Assembly: GCF_049310025.1 (NCBI RefSeq)
Contig: NZ_JBJYKD010000020.1
Span: 1 to 57,005, forward strand
DNA from: JBJYKD01 sp049310025
Lineage (GTDB): Bacteria > Bacillota > Thermosediminibacteria > Thermosediminibacterales > Tepidanaerobacteraceae
Direction of reading: 5' to 3'
Length of the DNA stretch: 57,005 nucleotides
Positions 17,353 through 24,879 of the stretch are shown piece after piece. The translations under genes were made by a program, and so were the position numbers. Numbering within the stretch: position 1 is the first letter of the stretch; each line of letters opens with the position of its first letter. Below the pieces are notes generated by a model. That model searched no databases. It was not told the DNA's origin and worked only from the letters and a program-made list of their open reading frames with translations.

Positions 17353-18639
17353 TCACATCTTGTGTGATTCTAATTTTACCCTGTCTCTGTGTTTCTGAAA
17401 GAGTATGTTTGCGGTTTCGTTTGATACGGCTTCCCTGACGCCGCTCTTTTGCGCGAAGGCGTCCACGGCCCTGGCCCCTTCTTCGGGATTGATCAGCCTT
17501 CCAGGACCTCCCACACATCCGCCCACGCATGCCATGCCCTCGACAAAATTGGCCTCCAGAGTGCCTTCCTCCACGGCGTCCAGTATCTGCTTGCATTCCT
17601 TTATGCCGTTGCCGTGGCGGGCTTTTACTATAGTGCCGGGCCGCATTTTTTTGATACTATTTACGATAGCCGTAGAAACTCCACCGGTGTGGGCGTAAAT
17701 CCTGCCGTCATGGGAGGCGTCGGCTAAGGGGGTTTTCACCTCCAGACTCGCCGGATCCAGTTTGTAAGCCTCAAATATTGCCGCCAGTTCCTCGAAGGTG
17801 AGCACACAGTCCACCGCATCTTTGAGTTCGGGCAGTTTGGCTTCTGTCTTTTTGGCGATGCACGGCCCGATAAAAACCACTTTGGCGTTTTCATCTTCGG
17901 CCTTAATAAAACGGGCTATAGCCACCATAGGCGAGACCGAATCGGATACCATCCCGGCTATTTTCGGCCTGTAGCCCCTTGCCATCCTCACAAAAGGCGG
18001 GCAGCAGCAGGAGGTTATCATGAATTTATCGCCCCGGTCCATGCGCTTTAAAAACTCCTCCGCCTCTTTTACGGTAATCATGTCGGCGCCCAGAGCCACC
18101 TCGATTACGTCGTAAAATCCCAGCATCAGGAGAGCCGTCTTTACCTGTTCCTCGCCAACCTCCGGTCCAAACTGCCCGGCAAAGGCCGGCGCCAGCACGG
18201 CGTAAACCCGCCTGTGCTTTTTTATGAGATTTATGGTCTGGGCGATTTCCGCCTTATCGGTGATGGCCCCCTCGGGACACGCAACGATGCAGAGCCCGCA
18301 GGAAAGACACTTGTCCATATCCACCGCAGGCCCGCCCTTTTCATTCATGCGGAAGGCTCCGTGCGCGCAGGAGACTTTGCAACCGCAATTGTCTTTGTAA
18401 TCACGGCATGCCTTTTCTATCACCGAAATAAAGGGAAAATCCACCTCTTCGGGGATTGGGCCTTTTTCAAAAGTGCCCAGCGCCGCTCTCACCCGGGCTT
18501 CGGCTTCCTCGCGACTTATCTCTTCACTTATAGAATCCATCACAGCGGTATATACGTCCTGCAGGTTGTCCAGGGTCCTGGCGTGTTCGGCCACCAGCCG
18601 GTAAATCTTTCTTCTGAGTTTAACTTTATCTTCCCTCAT
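17353..18639 (-). CDS. [FeFe]-hydrogenase-type protein with ferredoxin domain, divergent H-cluster motifs
   Basis: 428-aa protein. Residues 1-60 are helical. A ferredoxin-like region has Cys78, 85, 87, 91 (irregular) and a canonical CLSCGLCIVACP cluster at 111-122. The large-subunit domain carries the three H-cluster motifs: L1 TSCCCPPF (209-216), L2 GPCIAKKTE (258-266) and L3 EGMACVGGCVGGPGR (367-381). Catalytic group A enzymes normally have TSCCPxW and MPCxxKxxE, so this one is divergent, like groups C/D thought to be sensory or of unknown activity. It lacks a PAS domain. No NuoE/NuoF-like partners or maturases are nearby. The H-cluster cysteines are kept. Confidence 0.8.
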   Translation of the reverse strand: MREDKVKLRRKIYRLVAEHARTLDNLQDVYTAVMDSISEEISREEAEARVRAALGTFEKGPIPEEVDFPFISVIEKACRDYKDNCGCKVSCAHGAFRMNEKGGPAVDMDKCLSCGLCIVACPEGAITDKAEIAQTINLIKKHRRVYAVLAPAFAGQFGPEVGEEQVKTALLMLGFYDVIEVALGADMITVKEAEEFLKRMDRGDKFMITSCCCPPFVRMARGYRPKIAGMVSDSVSPMVAIARFIKAEDENAKVVFIGPCIAKKTEAKLPELKDAVDCVLTFEELAAIFEAYKLDPASLEVKTPLADASHDGRIYAHTGGVSTAIVNSIKKMRPGTIVKARHGNGIKECKQILDAVEEGTLEANFVEGMACVGGCVGGPGRLINPEEGARAVDAFAQKSGVREAVSNETANILFQKHRDRVKLESHKM

Positions 18640-18714
18640 ATAGATACCTCACATTAAAATGTTTAGAATTAATATTGAATGCGCGATGGAAAAACATTTT
18701 GCAGCAAAGTAACG

Positions 18715-18753
18715 GTTATCTGTTATATGGGTTTTAACGATTTTCTGTTATCT
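18715..18753 (-). promoter_or_regulatory. Direct repeats upstream of the hydrogenase-like gene
   Basis: On minus, ATAACAG-type units recur: AGATAACAG (18753-18745), TATAACAG (18727-18720) and AGATAAC (18721-18715), within 115 bp of the start. A weak promoter, TTGTAA-N17-TAACAT, can be drawn just upstream (about 18790-18761). This may be an operator; the binding factor is unknown. The remaining 18640-18810 stretch shows no gene. Confidence 0.25.
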
Positions 18754-18810
18754 AAATCAATGTTAACCTATAAAAATATAATTTACAAGATGCTCAACCG
18801 CCGGTATGCA

Positions 18811-18838
18811 AAAAAAAAAGAAGATCCTCCGGATCTTC
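18811..18838 (-). terminator. Intrinsic terminator of the AOR/selenoprotein operon
   Basis: Stem GAAGATCC (18820-18827), loop TCC, stem GGATCTTC (18831-18838). On minus it is followed by a run of nine to ten T. It lies 28 bp beyond the TAA of the UGA-containing small gene, which implies that the transcript runs through that gene. Confidence 0.9.
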
Positions 18839-18865
18839 ATTAAGCTAATGTAAAACATATGTCTA

Positions 18866-19159
18866 TTATTCGTCTTCCAGGAATGTTAAGTGCTGCCACC
18901 CGTATTCTGAAAAAAGAAACTTTAACTCCTTTTCTCCGGGTTCCAGCCTTTTTAAAACCTCATTATCCACATACACTTCTATACTTTCTTCTATAATAAA
19001 CTTTGTAAAATCTTTTTCTTTTTCAGGCTTTCCCATCAAACCTGACGGGGCGTAAAAGGCATTTCATCAGCCGTGGATATTCAGGCGTCTGGTGATATTC
19101 ATCACCCCGCCGTGCTCCCGGATGTAGTTTTTCAGCCATGAAGACGTATCCGCTCTCAC
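18866..19159 (-). CDS. Putative selenoprotein with adjacent Sec-Sec (UU) motif, CC/Se motif family
   Basis: Read through two consecutive in-frame TGA codons (19069-19064), this gives a 97-aa protein with Sec at residues 31 and 32. The N-terminal part ends ...RRLNIHG, then UU, then NAFYAPSGLMGKPEK and a C-terminal part with ESIEVYVDNEVLK. Both halves lie in one frame without any other stop. GTG start at 19159 follows AGGGGGAG. A hairpin with a GGUU loop lies just after the UGA codons. The pattern (CC-like pair, a GxP segment, then an I-x-VYV strand) resembles small proteins I recall as CC/Se motif (seleno)proteins; this was not searched. It follows the MoaD-like gene by 31 bp and ends the AOR operon. 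A standard gene caller would see only a 30-aa or a 56-aa fragment. Confidence 0.75.
19026..19060 (-). promoter_or_regulatory. Candidate bacterial SECIS element
   Basis: In minus-strand RNA, CCCGUCA (19049-19043) pairs with UGAUGGG (19038-19032) around a GGUU apical loop. A lower helix GCCUUU/AAAGCC (19060-19055 with 19031-19026, one C-C mismatch) extends it across a one-sided bulge. The GGU starts 21 nt after the second UGA and 24 nt after the first. The E. coli fdhF SECIS has its GGU loop 18 nt after the UGA, so size and spacing fit SelB recognition. Confidence 0.65.
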
Positions 19160-19190
19160 AGCCCTCTCCCCCTAAAGGCGATATGGAAAA

Positions 19191-19388
19191 TCAGCCTCCG
19201 CTCATGATGTGGATGACATCAATATCATCCCCATCTTTTATCCTGTAAGTTGAATACTTATCTTTAGGCACCACTTCACCGTTTACAATCACCGTAATCA
19301 TCCGGAAGGTGTATTTCTTTTTTTGAAGGACATCTTCAACGGTCATTCCCTCTTCGTATTCCATATCTTCTTTATTGACTTTTATCAC
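19191..19388 (-). CDS. MoaD/ThiS-family sulfur carrier protein
   Basis: 65-aa beta-grasp protein ending in Gly-Gly (HIMSGG), as required for adenylation and thiocarboxylation. DGDDIDVIHIMSGG resembles both MoaD and ThiS ends. GTG start follows GGGGAGGTGGAACT. It lies between the aldehyde oxidoreductase gene (25 bp) and the UGA-containing gene (31 bp). In this place it most likely supplies the dithiolene sulfur for the tungstopterin or molybdopterin cofactor of the neighbouring enzyme; a role in thiamin synthesis is less likely without other thi genes. Confidence 0.85.
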   Translation of the reverse strand: MIKVNKEDMEYEEGMTVEDVLQKKKYTFRMITVIVNGEVVPKDKYSTYRIKDGDDIDVIHIMSGG

Positions 19389-19413
19389 AGTTCCACCTCC
19401 CCGCTTTAATACC

Positions 19414-21573
19414 CTACTGATACTTGCTTATCAGTTCCACCACATCGGGAAAATCTATACCCAGGCGCTTCACCGTCTCCAGTGTGGGCACGCCGTTTGA
19501 ATTCCAGCCCCTGCGCTTATACACCGCATCGCAGAGCTTCTGATACTGGGACTCCCTGTATTCCCGCAGCATCTTTATCTTCTCCTGGGTCGTCTTTCCT
19601 TCTATGTCATAACCCAGTTCCTTCAGCTGCCTGTCGTACCTTTCCGCCCTGGACTCGTATTCTTCTTTTGTGACCGGTCCCACTGAACGATACGGCGGCA
19701 TGTCATGCTCCCGGGTCCCGTAGCCCATCTTGAGGTTGAAGATCCGCTGGAAGTTGTAAACCCTTTCGGACTGCAAAATAAGTTCTTCTTTTGTGATGTT
19801 CTTGCCGGTAACGCCGTTGAATAGATCCACGTAATTCCTGACGTGCTCGGGGACTTTGGCGGGTTCGTCGGTCCTGCCGTTGTCCTCGGGTTCTATATCG
19901 TTCCACGGCAGTTTGCACAGCCCGTTTAAGCCAAACCAGGTCCTGAACATCGGGAAATAATACAGCGCCTCGGCTTTATCTTCAAAGGTAGGAATCTGTT
20001 TGTTGACCATATCCATAAAGATGAGCCATGCCTCGTCATGCTGGGGGCCTTTATTGGTCAGGGCATATCCTCCCTGCTGGGCCAGAGACTCTTTGCTCAT
20101 GTACTGAGAATATTCAAGGCCTTTGACTTCCATGCCGATATCATTGAGGAAATCAGCATCCGCTCCGTACTCTTCGACAAAAATCTTTTTCATGCGCCTG
20201 ATGCCCTGTCCCGCTATTTTGCCGAAACCGGTACCGTTTCCCATCTGGTGGATAAGTTCCAATGCAGCCGCGGCATTGCCAAACTTCAGCTCGAGGCCGC
20301 CGGTTATTTCTTTGTTTATAATTCCCCTTTCATAACATTCCATGACAAATGCTATTATTGTCCCTGTGGAAATGGTATCTAATCCATACGTGTCGCAATA
20401 GAAATTGGCTTCGACCACATATTCCGGGTCAAAAATGCCGCAGTTGGCTCCGAGGCCGGCTATGGTCTCATATTCGGCCGCATCCACGCATACCTTTTGC
20501 CCCTTATACGGGCCGGTCTTCAATATGAAATTGTCCACCGCCTTTGCACAGGCCATGGAGCAACCGTACCAGCAGCCGTCGGGCATACCCTGAGTGAAAT
20601 ATTTCTCCTTAAATACATCCGAGCTCAGCTTAACGGCATCCGGATGGGAACCGTACTGGTAATTCATTACGGGGAGCAAATCGTAATCGTTCATTATCTC
20701 TGTGAGGTGCGCAGTCCCCACTTCTCTCATGCGGTTTTGCAGTTTGTCAAGGTCATGGATTTCCTTATGGAGCCTTAAACCGGCTTTTATAATTTTTCCC
20801 TTGTCTGCAGGGCCGTTGGTATCTCCCTTTACCCCTGCGTATTTTACCACAAGGGCTTTTATCTTCTTGTCTCTGAACACGGTCCCCATGCCGCCGCGGC
20901 CGGCCTGTTTTAACCTCGGCACCCCCCGCTTTACGTCAAAGAATGAAAAATTCAATATTCCTATAAGTGTGTTTTCCGCTCCGCGCCCCGCCGATACCAC
21001 CGCCACGTTTCTTTTGTCCTCTTCGGAGTCGGCATACATGGCGGTAAACTGTTCCGCCGCCAGGTGGGAGTCCACGTCTTCCTCCGGCGCTTCTTCAATA
21101 GTGACATATCCGTTATTGCCATCTATATATATTATGACGTCCCTTTCGGCTTTGCCCTGGATTTCAATGGCGTCCCATCCGGCGAATTTCAGCAGGGGAC
21201 CGAAATATCCTCCCACATTGGAATCCATCACGGAGCCGGTCAAAGGCGACAGGCTCACCACCAGTGACTTGCCTGCTCCCGGATACTGGGTTATCCCGCC
21301 TATGGGACCTGTGGAAATAATTATTTCATTTTCCGGGTCGTTCCACTTTGTATTGGAAGAAACGGCGTTCCACAACAGCCACAGGCCGAACCCTCTTCCG
21401 CCGATGAAAATATCTTTCATCTGCTGCGTTACCGGTTTTGATTTTATCGTGTTATCCGATAGGTTTACATAAAGGATCCGGTTCGTATAGCCTTTTTCCA
21501 CTTTTCCAAGCTCATAGTCCATTCTAGCCAGCAGTTTATGAGCTTTTTTCATCTCAATAACATTCGCAGCCAT
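19414..21573 (-). CDS. Aldehyde:ferredoxin oxidoreductase family, tungsten-pterin subunit
   Basis: 719-aa AOR-family catalytic subunit. The N-terminal domain has GGRGFGLWLLWNAV and the pterin-binding stretch PGAGKSLVVSLSPLTG; GGYFGPLLKFAGWDAI follows. Cys334, Cys338 and Cys342 (CX3CX3C) plus a late Cys in NGLCKLPWND should ligate the [4Fe-4S] cluster. ATG at 21573 follows GGAGGTGCTGAAT; three upstream codons are excluded. Enzymes of this type oxidize aldehydes to acids, or reduce acids, with ferredoxin. The adjacent polyferredoxin makes it a two-subunit enzyme, as in AorAB or WOR5-like members; BamB-type benzoyl-CoA reductases share the fold but I see no other Bam genes. Substrate unknown. 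Confidence 0.9.
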   Translation of the reverse strand: MAANVIEMKKAHKLLARMDYELGKVEKGYTNRILYVNLSDNTIKSKPVTQQMKDIFIGGRGFGLWLLWNAVSSNTKWNDPENEIIISTGPIGGITQYPGAGKSLVVSLSPLTGSVMDSNVGGYFGPLLKFAGWDAIEIQGKAERDVIIYIDGNNGYVTIEEAPEEDVDSHLAAEQFTAMYADSEEDKRNVAVVSAGRGAENTLIGILNFSFFDVKRGVPRLKQAGRGGMGTVFRDKKIKALVVKYAGVKGDTNGPADKGKIIKAGLRLHKEIHDLDKLQNRMREVGTAHLTEIMNDYDLLPVMNYQYGSHPDAVKLSSDVFKEKYFTQGMPDGCWYGCSMACAKAVDNFILKTGPYKGQKVCVDAAEYETIAGLGANCGIFDPEYVVEANFYCDTYGLDTISTGTIIAFVMECYERGIINKEITGGLELKFGNAAAALELIHQMGNGTGFGKIAGQGIRRMKKIFVEEYGADADFLNDIGMEVKGLEYSQYMSKESLAQQGGYALTNKGPQHDEAWLIFMDMVNKQIPTFEDKAEALYYFPMFRTWFGLNGLCKLPWNDIEPEDNGRTDEPAKVPEHVRNYVDLFNGVTGKNITKEELILQSERVYNFQRIFNLKMGYGTREHDMPPYRSVGPVTKEEYESRAERYDRQLKELGYDIEGKTTQEKIKMLREYRESQYQKLCDAVYKRRGWNSNGVPTLETVKRLGIDFPDVVELISKYQ

Positions 21574-21598
21574 ATTCAGCACCTCCGTTTTTCATATA

Positions 21599-21994
21599 TT
21601 ACTCTTTTTCTTCCATATAAATGGCCCCGGTGGGGCACACCCTTGTGCAGGCCCCGCAGGCAATGCATTTTATGGGTTCATTGATATCCTGGTGCACAAA
21701 AAGGCAGTCGTTGGGGCAAAATCCCACGCAAATGTAACAACCCACACACTTTTTTTCATCAACTCTCACTGCGCCGTTCTTCGCTTGATACATCGCCTCA
21801 ACATTGCAAACTGGTATGCATTCTCCGCAGTGATTGCACACTAAAATTTCGTAACTCCCCGGTTTTTCCGCCCTTTCCCTGATCCTTATGGCCGATTTTT
21901 CCGGGTCCTCAACCTTGTATAGGACCTTTGAACACGCCGTCATACATGCACCGCACCCGCTGCACAGCTCGGGCTTTGTCTTAACGATTTTCAT
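21599..21994 (-). CDS. Polyferredoxin-like [4Fe-4S] subunit of the aldehyde oxidoreductase
   Basis: 131-aa iron-sulfur protein with four Cys clusters: CSGCGACMTACSK near residue 11, CNHCGECIPVC near 52, CVGCYICVGFCP near 81 and CIACGACTRVCP near 110. It could hold up to four [4Fe-4S] clusters. The ATG at 21994 follows GGGGGTGACTTTT; three codons of upstream open frame are excluded. It lies 25 bp before the AOR gene, as in two-subunit AOR-family enzymes, and probably passes electrons between the W-pterin subunit and ferredoxin or another carrier. Confidence 0.9.
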   Translation of the reverse strand: MKIVKTKPELCSGCGACMTACSKVLYKVEDPEKSAIRIRERAEKPGSYEILVCNHCGECIPVCNVEAMYQAKNGAVRVDEKKCVGCYICVGFCPNDCLFVHQDINEPIKCIACGACTRVCPTGAIYMEEKE

Positions 21995-22109
21995 AAAAGT
22001 CACCCCCGATAGATTTTTATGCTCAATTTCTATATTTAATGTCCGTTTTTACATCCCCGGCGCTTGCACCGGTCAGGAAATTCCGAAATTATTTTGAATA
22101 TAAAGATTA

Positions 22110-22125
22110 GGGTACTCAGTAGCCC
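22110..22125 (-). promoter_or_regulatory. Palindrome in the AOR operon leader
   Basis: GGGTACT-C-AGTAGCCC is an inverted repeat (7-bp half-sites with one extra base) about 115 bp upstream of the polyferredoxin start. A second hairpin (CCGGTG/CGCCGG on minus, near 22055-22071) lies closer to the gene. Either could be an operator or leader structure. No molybdenum/tungsten cofactor riboswitch could be recognised with certainty. Confidence 0.25.
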
Positions 22126-22352
22126 AATAAAAACATATGGATAAATAATCCTAGTTTATACTATTCTGCACTTTTTTAATTTTTCCTTCCACTTTATAAA
22201 ATTTTTTTAATTAACAAAGCGGAGATACCCCTCTTTAACACTCATTAATAAAGATTTAATTTTATTTTATCATAAAACCCGGTCATTCCGCCAGCATGAA
22301 TTTCAGTCGCACACTCGGCATTTATACGCGGCCGGTGGGTTGCTTACATTGA

Positions 22353-22445
22353 CCATACGTCTATTACGGCGGGGCGGACACCGCCATCGGCGTGGCGGTG
22401 CTGCAGATGGAGAACATAAAATTTGGACAAAAATTGGCCGCATGA
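22353..22445 (+). pseudogene. Remnant of a GH130-type glycoside phosphorylase C-terminus
   Basis: A plus-strand frame without a start reads PYVYYGGADTAIGVAVL and ends 30 codons later at TGA. YYGGADT is typical of the C-terminal region of GH130 mannooligosaccharide phosphorylase-like proteins. The upstream frame is closed by TGA and other frames give nothing, so only a decayed piece remains. It sits on the opposite strand to its neighbours in the 524-bp gap between fchA and the AOR operon. The rest of that gap is AT-rich and shows no gene. Confidence 0.45.
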
Positions 22446-22518
22446 AGCGGCAAAGATGTTAAACATGCATTATAAAATTGCAGCTGATAAAGCCTCTGAA
22501 TGATCTTCAATAGATTAT

Positions 22519-23154
22519 TTAAGACGCCCCCATTATTTTCAAAACCCGTTCAAAAATTTTATCGGCCAGCGCTGAGCCTTCTTTCAATAATTCACCGCTT
22601 TTTTCGTCGAATTCCTCCACGAATGCTCTATCTTTTATGCCGTTTAAATTTATCTTTATATTCAGCCATGCTCCCTGGAGAGCCGCCTTAAGGCAGAGTG
22701 CTCCTACGCCGATATCGCTGACCGCCGCGGCAGCGGTGTTCCCAACGGCCTTTTCATGGAGGCGCAATGCCGCCACGGCGTCTTCCATGACCGAAAGCGG
22801 AACAAGGGCGGCATTTTTTAAAGCCCTTTCCATGGCTTTTTTCCTTTCCTCTTTTTGCTCGTCGGTCTCCCTCGGCATTTTAAAGACCTTTGACACCCCG
22901 TTAAATGCTTCGGTGTCTTTATCTATCAACGATGTCAGAGATTCCTGCAATTTGCAGCTTTCCTGGAGGATTTCTCTTAAAAAGGACTCTTTTTCTTTAA
23001 ACTTTTCTTTACCCGAAGTGAGGTTTGCCACCATGGAACAGAGAGCCGTTCCAACGGCACCCACTAGAGCGGATGCGGCCCCGCCTCCCGGGGCGGGCTC
23101 TCCGGACGCAAGTAAAGATAAAAAATCCTCTATGGCATATTCTGATAATTGCAT
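22519..23154 (-). CDS. fchA: Formimidoyltetrahydrofolate cyclodeaminase
   Basis: 211-aa all-helical enzyme converting 5-formimino-THF to 5,10-methenyl-THF and ammonia. The family's glycine-rich N-terminal segment SGEPAPGGGAASALVGAVG is at residues 17-35, and the later AVGNTAAAAVSDIGVGALCLKAAL segment is typical. ATG start follows GGAGATAAAC. In mammals this domain is fused to the formiminotransferase; here it is separate, as in clostridia. It is the last gene of the hut/THF run, 48 bp after fhs. Confidence 0.92.
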   Translation of the reverse strand: MQLSEYAIEDFLSLLASGEPAPGGGAASALVGAVGTALCSMVANLTSGKEKFKEKESFLREILQESCKLQESLTSLIDKDTEAFNGVSKVFKMPRETDEQKEERKKAMERALKNAALVPLSVMEDAVAALRLHEKAVGNTAAAAVSDIGVGALCLKAALQGAWLNIKINLNGIKDRAFVEEFDEKSGELLKEGSALADKIFERVLKIMGAS

Positions 23155-23202
23155 GTTTATCTCCTTTCCAACAGACTCAAAATTAAACCAACAAACTTAA
23201 AA

Positions 23203-24876
23203 TTAAAACAGCCCCGTTATCCTGCCGTTTTCATCCACATCTATTTTTTCCGCCGCCGGCTCTTTGGGCAGTCCGGGCATGGTCATTATGGACCCGGTCA
23301 TGGCCACCACAAAACCGGCACCGGCCGATACTTTTACCTGCCTCACGGTTATCCTGAAACCTTCGGGCCTTCCAAGGAGCCTGGGGTCGTCGGACAGGGA
23401 GTACTGGGTTTTTGCCATGCACACAGGAAGATCGCCGAAACCCAGGGATTCCAGAGTGGCCAATTCCTTTCTGGCCTCGCCGGTGAAATCAACGCCGTCG
23501 GCTCCGTATATTTTTTTTGCTATGGTTTCTATTTTTTCCCTGATGCTCATTTCCAACGGGTAGACATATTTGAAATTATTTTGCCCCTCCCGAATGATAT
23601 TCAGGACATTTTCAGCCAGCGCCAGACCTCCTTCGGAGCCTTTTGAATACACGTCGGAAACCGCAGCCGAAACATTCATGCCTTTGCACGCCTCAAAAAT
23701 CATATCCAGTTCCGCCCGGGTGTCCGTGGGAAATCGGTTTATTGCCACCGTGACCGGGAGGCCGTATATCTCTTTTATGTTCTGGATGTGTTTTATCATG
23801 TTGGGCAACCCTTTTTCCAATGCCGAAAGATTCTCCCGGGTCAGTTCCTGCTTCAAAGCCCCGCCGTGGAGTTTTAATGCGCGCACGCTGGCCACCAGAA
23901 CCGCCGCATCGGGCCGAAGTTGTCCGGTACGGCATTTAATGTCGATGAATTTTTCGGCCCCCAGGTCCGCGCCGAAACCGGCCTCGGTTACCACATAGTC
24001 CGCAAGTTTTAAAGCCAATTTCGTTGCGATGAGGCTGTTGCAGCCGTGAGCTATATTGGCAAAGGGCCCTCCGTGGATGAATGCCGGCGTGCCTTCCAGC
24101 GTTTGTACCAGATTGGGATTTATGGCATCTTTCAAAAGGGCAGTCATGGCTCCCTGGGCCTTAAGGTCCCCGGCGGTGACAGGTGTTCCTTCATATGTAT
24201 ATCCTACGATGATTCTGGAAAGGCGGCTTTTTAAATCCGAAAGGTCCTGAGCCAGGCAGAAGGCGGCCATTACCTCCGAAGCCACGGTAATGTCAAAACC
24301 GTCCTCTCGAGGGACGCCGTTTGTCTTGCCTCCCAGGCCGTCCACGACGAATCGAAGCTGCCGGTCGTTCATATCCATGCATCGCCGCCAGGTTATCCTC
24401 CTCGGATCTACGTTAAGGGCATTGCCCTGGTATATATGGTTGTCCAGCAACGCCGCCAGAAGGTTGTTGGCCGTACCGATGGCATGGAAGTCGCCGGTAA
24501 AATGCAAATTTATGTCTTCCATCGGCGCCACCTGGGCGTAGCCGCCGCCGGCGGCGCCGCCTTTTACGCCAAACACCGGCCCCAGAGACGGTTCCCGGAG
24601 GGCGATTGCGGTTTTTTTCCCGAGTCTTCTGAGGGCATCTCCAAGGCCAACGGTGGTGGTGGTCTTCCCCTCGCCGGCGGGCGTGGGGTTGATGGCGGTA
24701 ACCAGAATCAGCCTGCCGTCTTTTTTGTCCCTCATTTTGTTTAAGAGCCTGTGGTCCACTTTGGCTTTGTAACGGCCGTAGTATGAAATATCATCCTCCG
24801 AAAGGCCTATAGATTCCGCAATTTCTTTAATTGGTCTGAGACTTGCCTCCCGGGCTATTTCGATGTCGCTTTTCAC
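23203..24876 (-). CDS. fhs: Formate--tetrahydrofolate ligase
   Basis: 557-aa enzyme interconverting formate, ATP and THF with 10-formyl-THF; full family length. P-loop TPAGEGKTTTTVGLGDAL is at 65-82, and FTGDFHAIGTANNLLAALLDNH is near 130. The start is GTG, with GGAGGAG overlapping the end of hutI (3 bp apart). Clustered with ftcD and fchA, it most likely runs in reverse, making ATP and formate from the one-carbon unit released by histidine. An added role in acetogenic or purine one-carbon metabolism is possible. The intermediate cyclohydrolase FolD is not encoded in this window. Confidence 0.96.
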   Translation of the reverse strand: MKSDIEIAREASLRPIKEIAESIGLSEDDISYYGRYKAKVDHRLLNKMRDKKDGRLILVTAINPTPAGEGKTTTTVGLGDALRRLGKKTAIALREPSLGPVFGVKGGAAGGGYAQVAPMEDINLHFTGDFHAIGTANNLLAALLDNHIYQGNALNVDPRRITWRRCMDMNDRQLRFVVDGLGGKTNGVPREDGFDITVASEVMAAFCLAQDLSDLKSRLSRIIVGYTYEGTPVTAGDLKAQGAMTALLKDAINPNLVQTLEGTPAFIHGGPFANIAHGCNSLIATKLALKLADYVVTEAGFGADLGAEKFIDIKCRTGQLRPDAAVLVASVRALKLHGGALKQELTRENLSALEKGLPNMIKHIQNIKEIYGLPVTVAINRFPTDTRAELDMIFEACKGMNVSAAVSDVYSKGSEGGLALAENVLNIIREGQNNFKYVYPLEMSIREKIETIAKKIYGADGVDFTGEARKELATLESLGFGDLPVCMAKTQYSLSDDPRLLGRPEGFRITVRQVKVSAGAGFVVAMTGSIMTMPGLPKEPAAEKIDVDENGRITGLF

Positions 24877-24879
24877 GGA

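Noticed and set aside
17258..17596. N-terminal extension of the SGNH protein
   Set aside because: Arg/Gln-rich without domain; overlaps the end of the hydrogenase-like gene; a proper ATG with ribosome site exists at 17257.
18866..19159. Reading the UGA-containing gene as a pseudogene
   Set aside because: Only two stops, both UGA and adjacent, no frameshift, intact ends, and a SECIS-like hairpin in place; decay would not be expected to look like this, though it is not excluded.
20702..21472. 256-aa plus-strand open frame within the AOR gene
   Set aside because: Low-complexity Ser/Pro/Thr-rich shadow of the AOR coding strand, no start signal.
22004..22110. Molybdenum/tungsten cofactor riboswitch before the AOR operon
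   Set aside because: There is a small GC hairpin, but I could not match the conserved cores of the Moco/Tuco RNA class.
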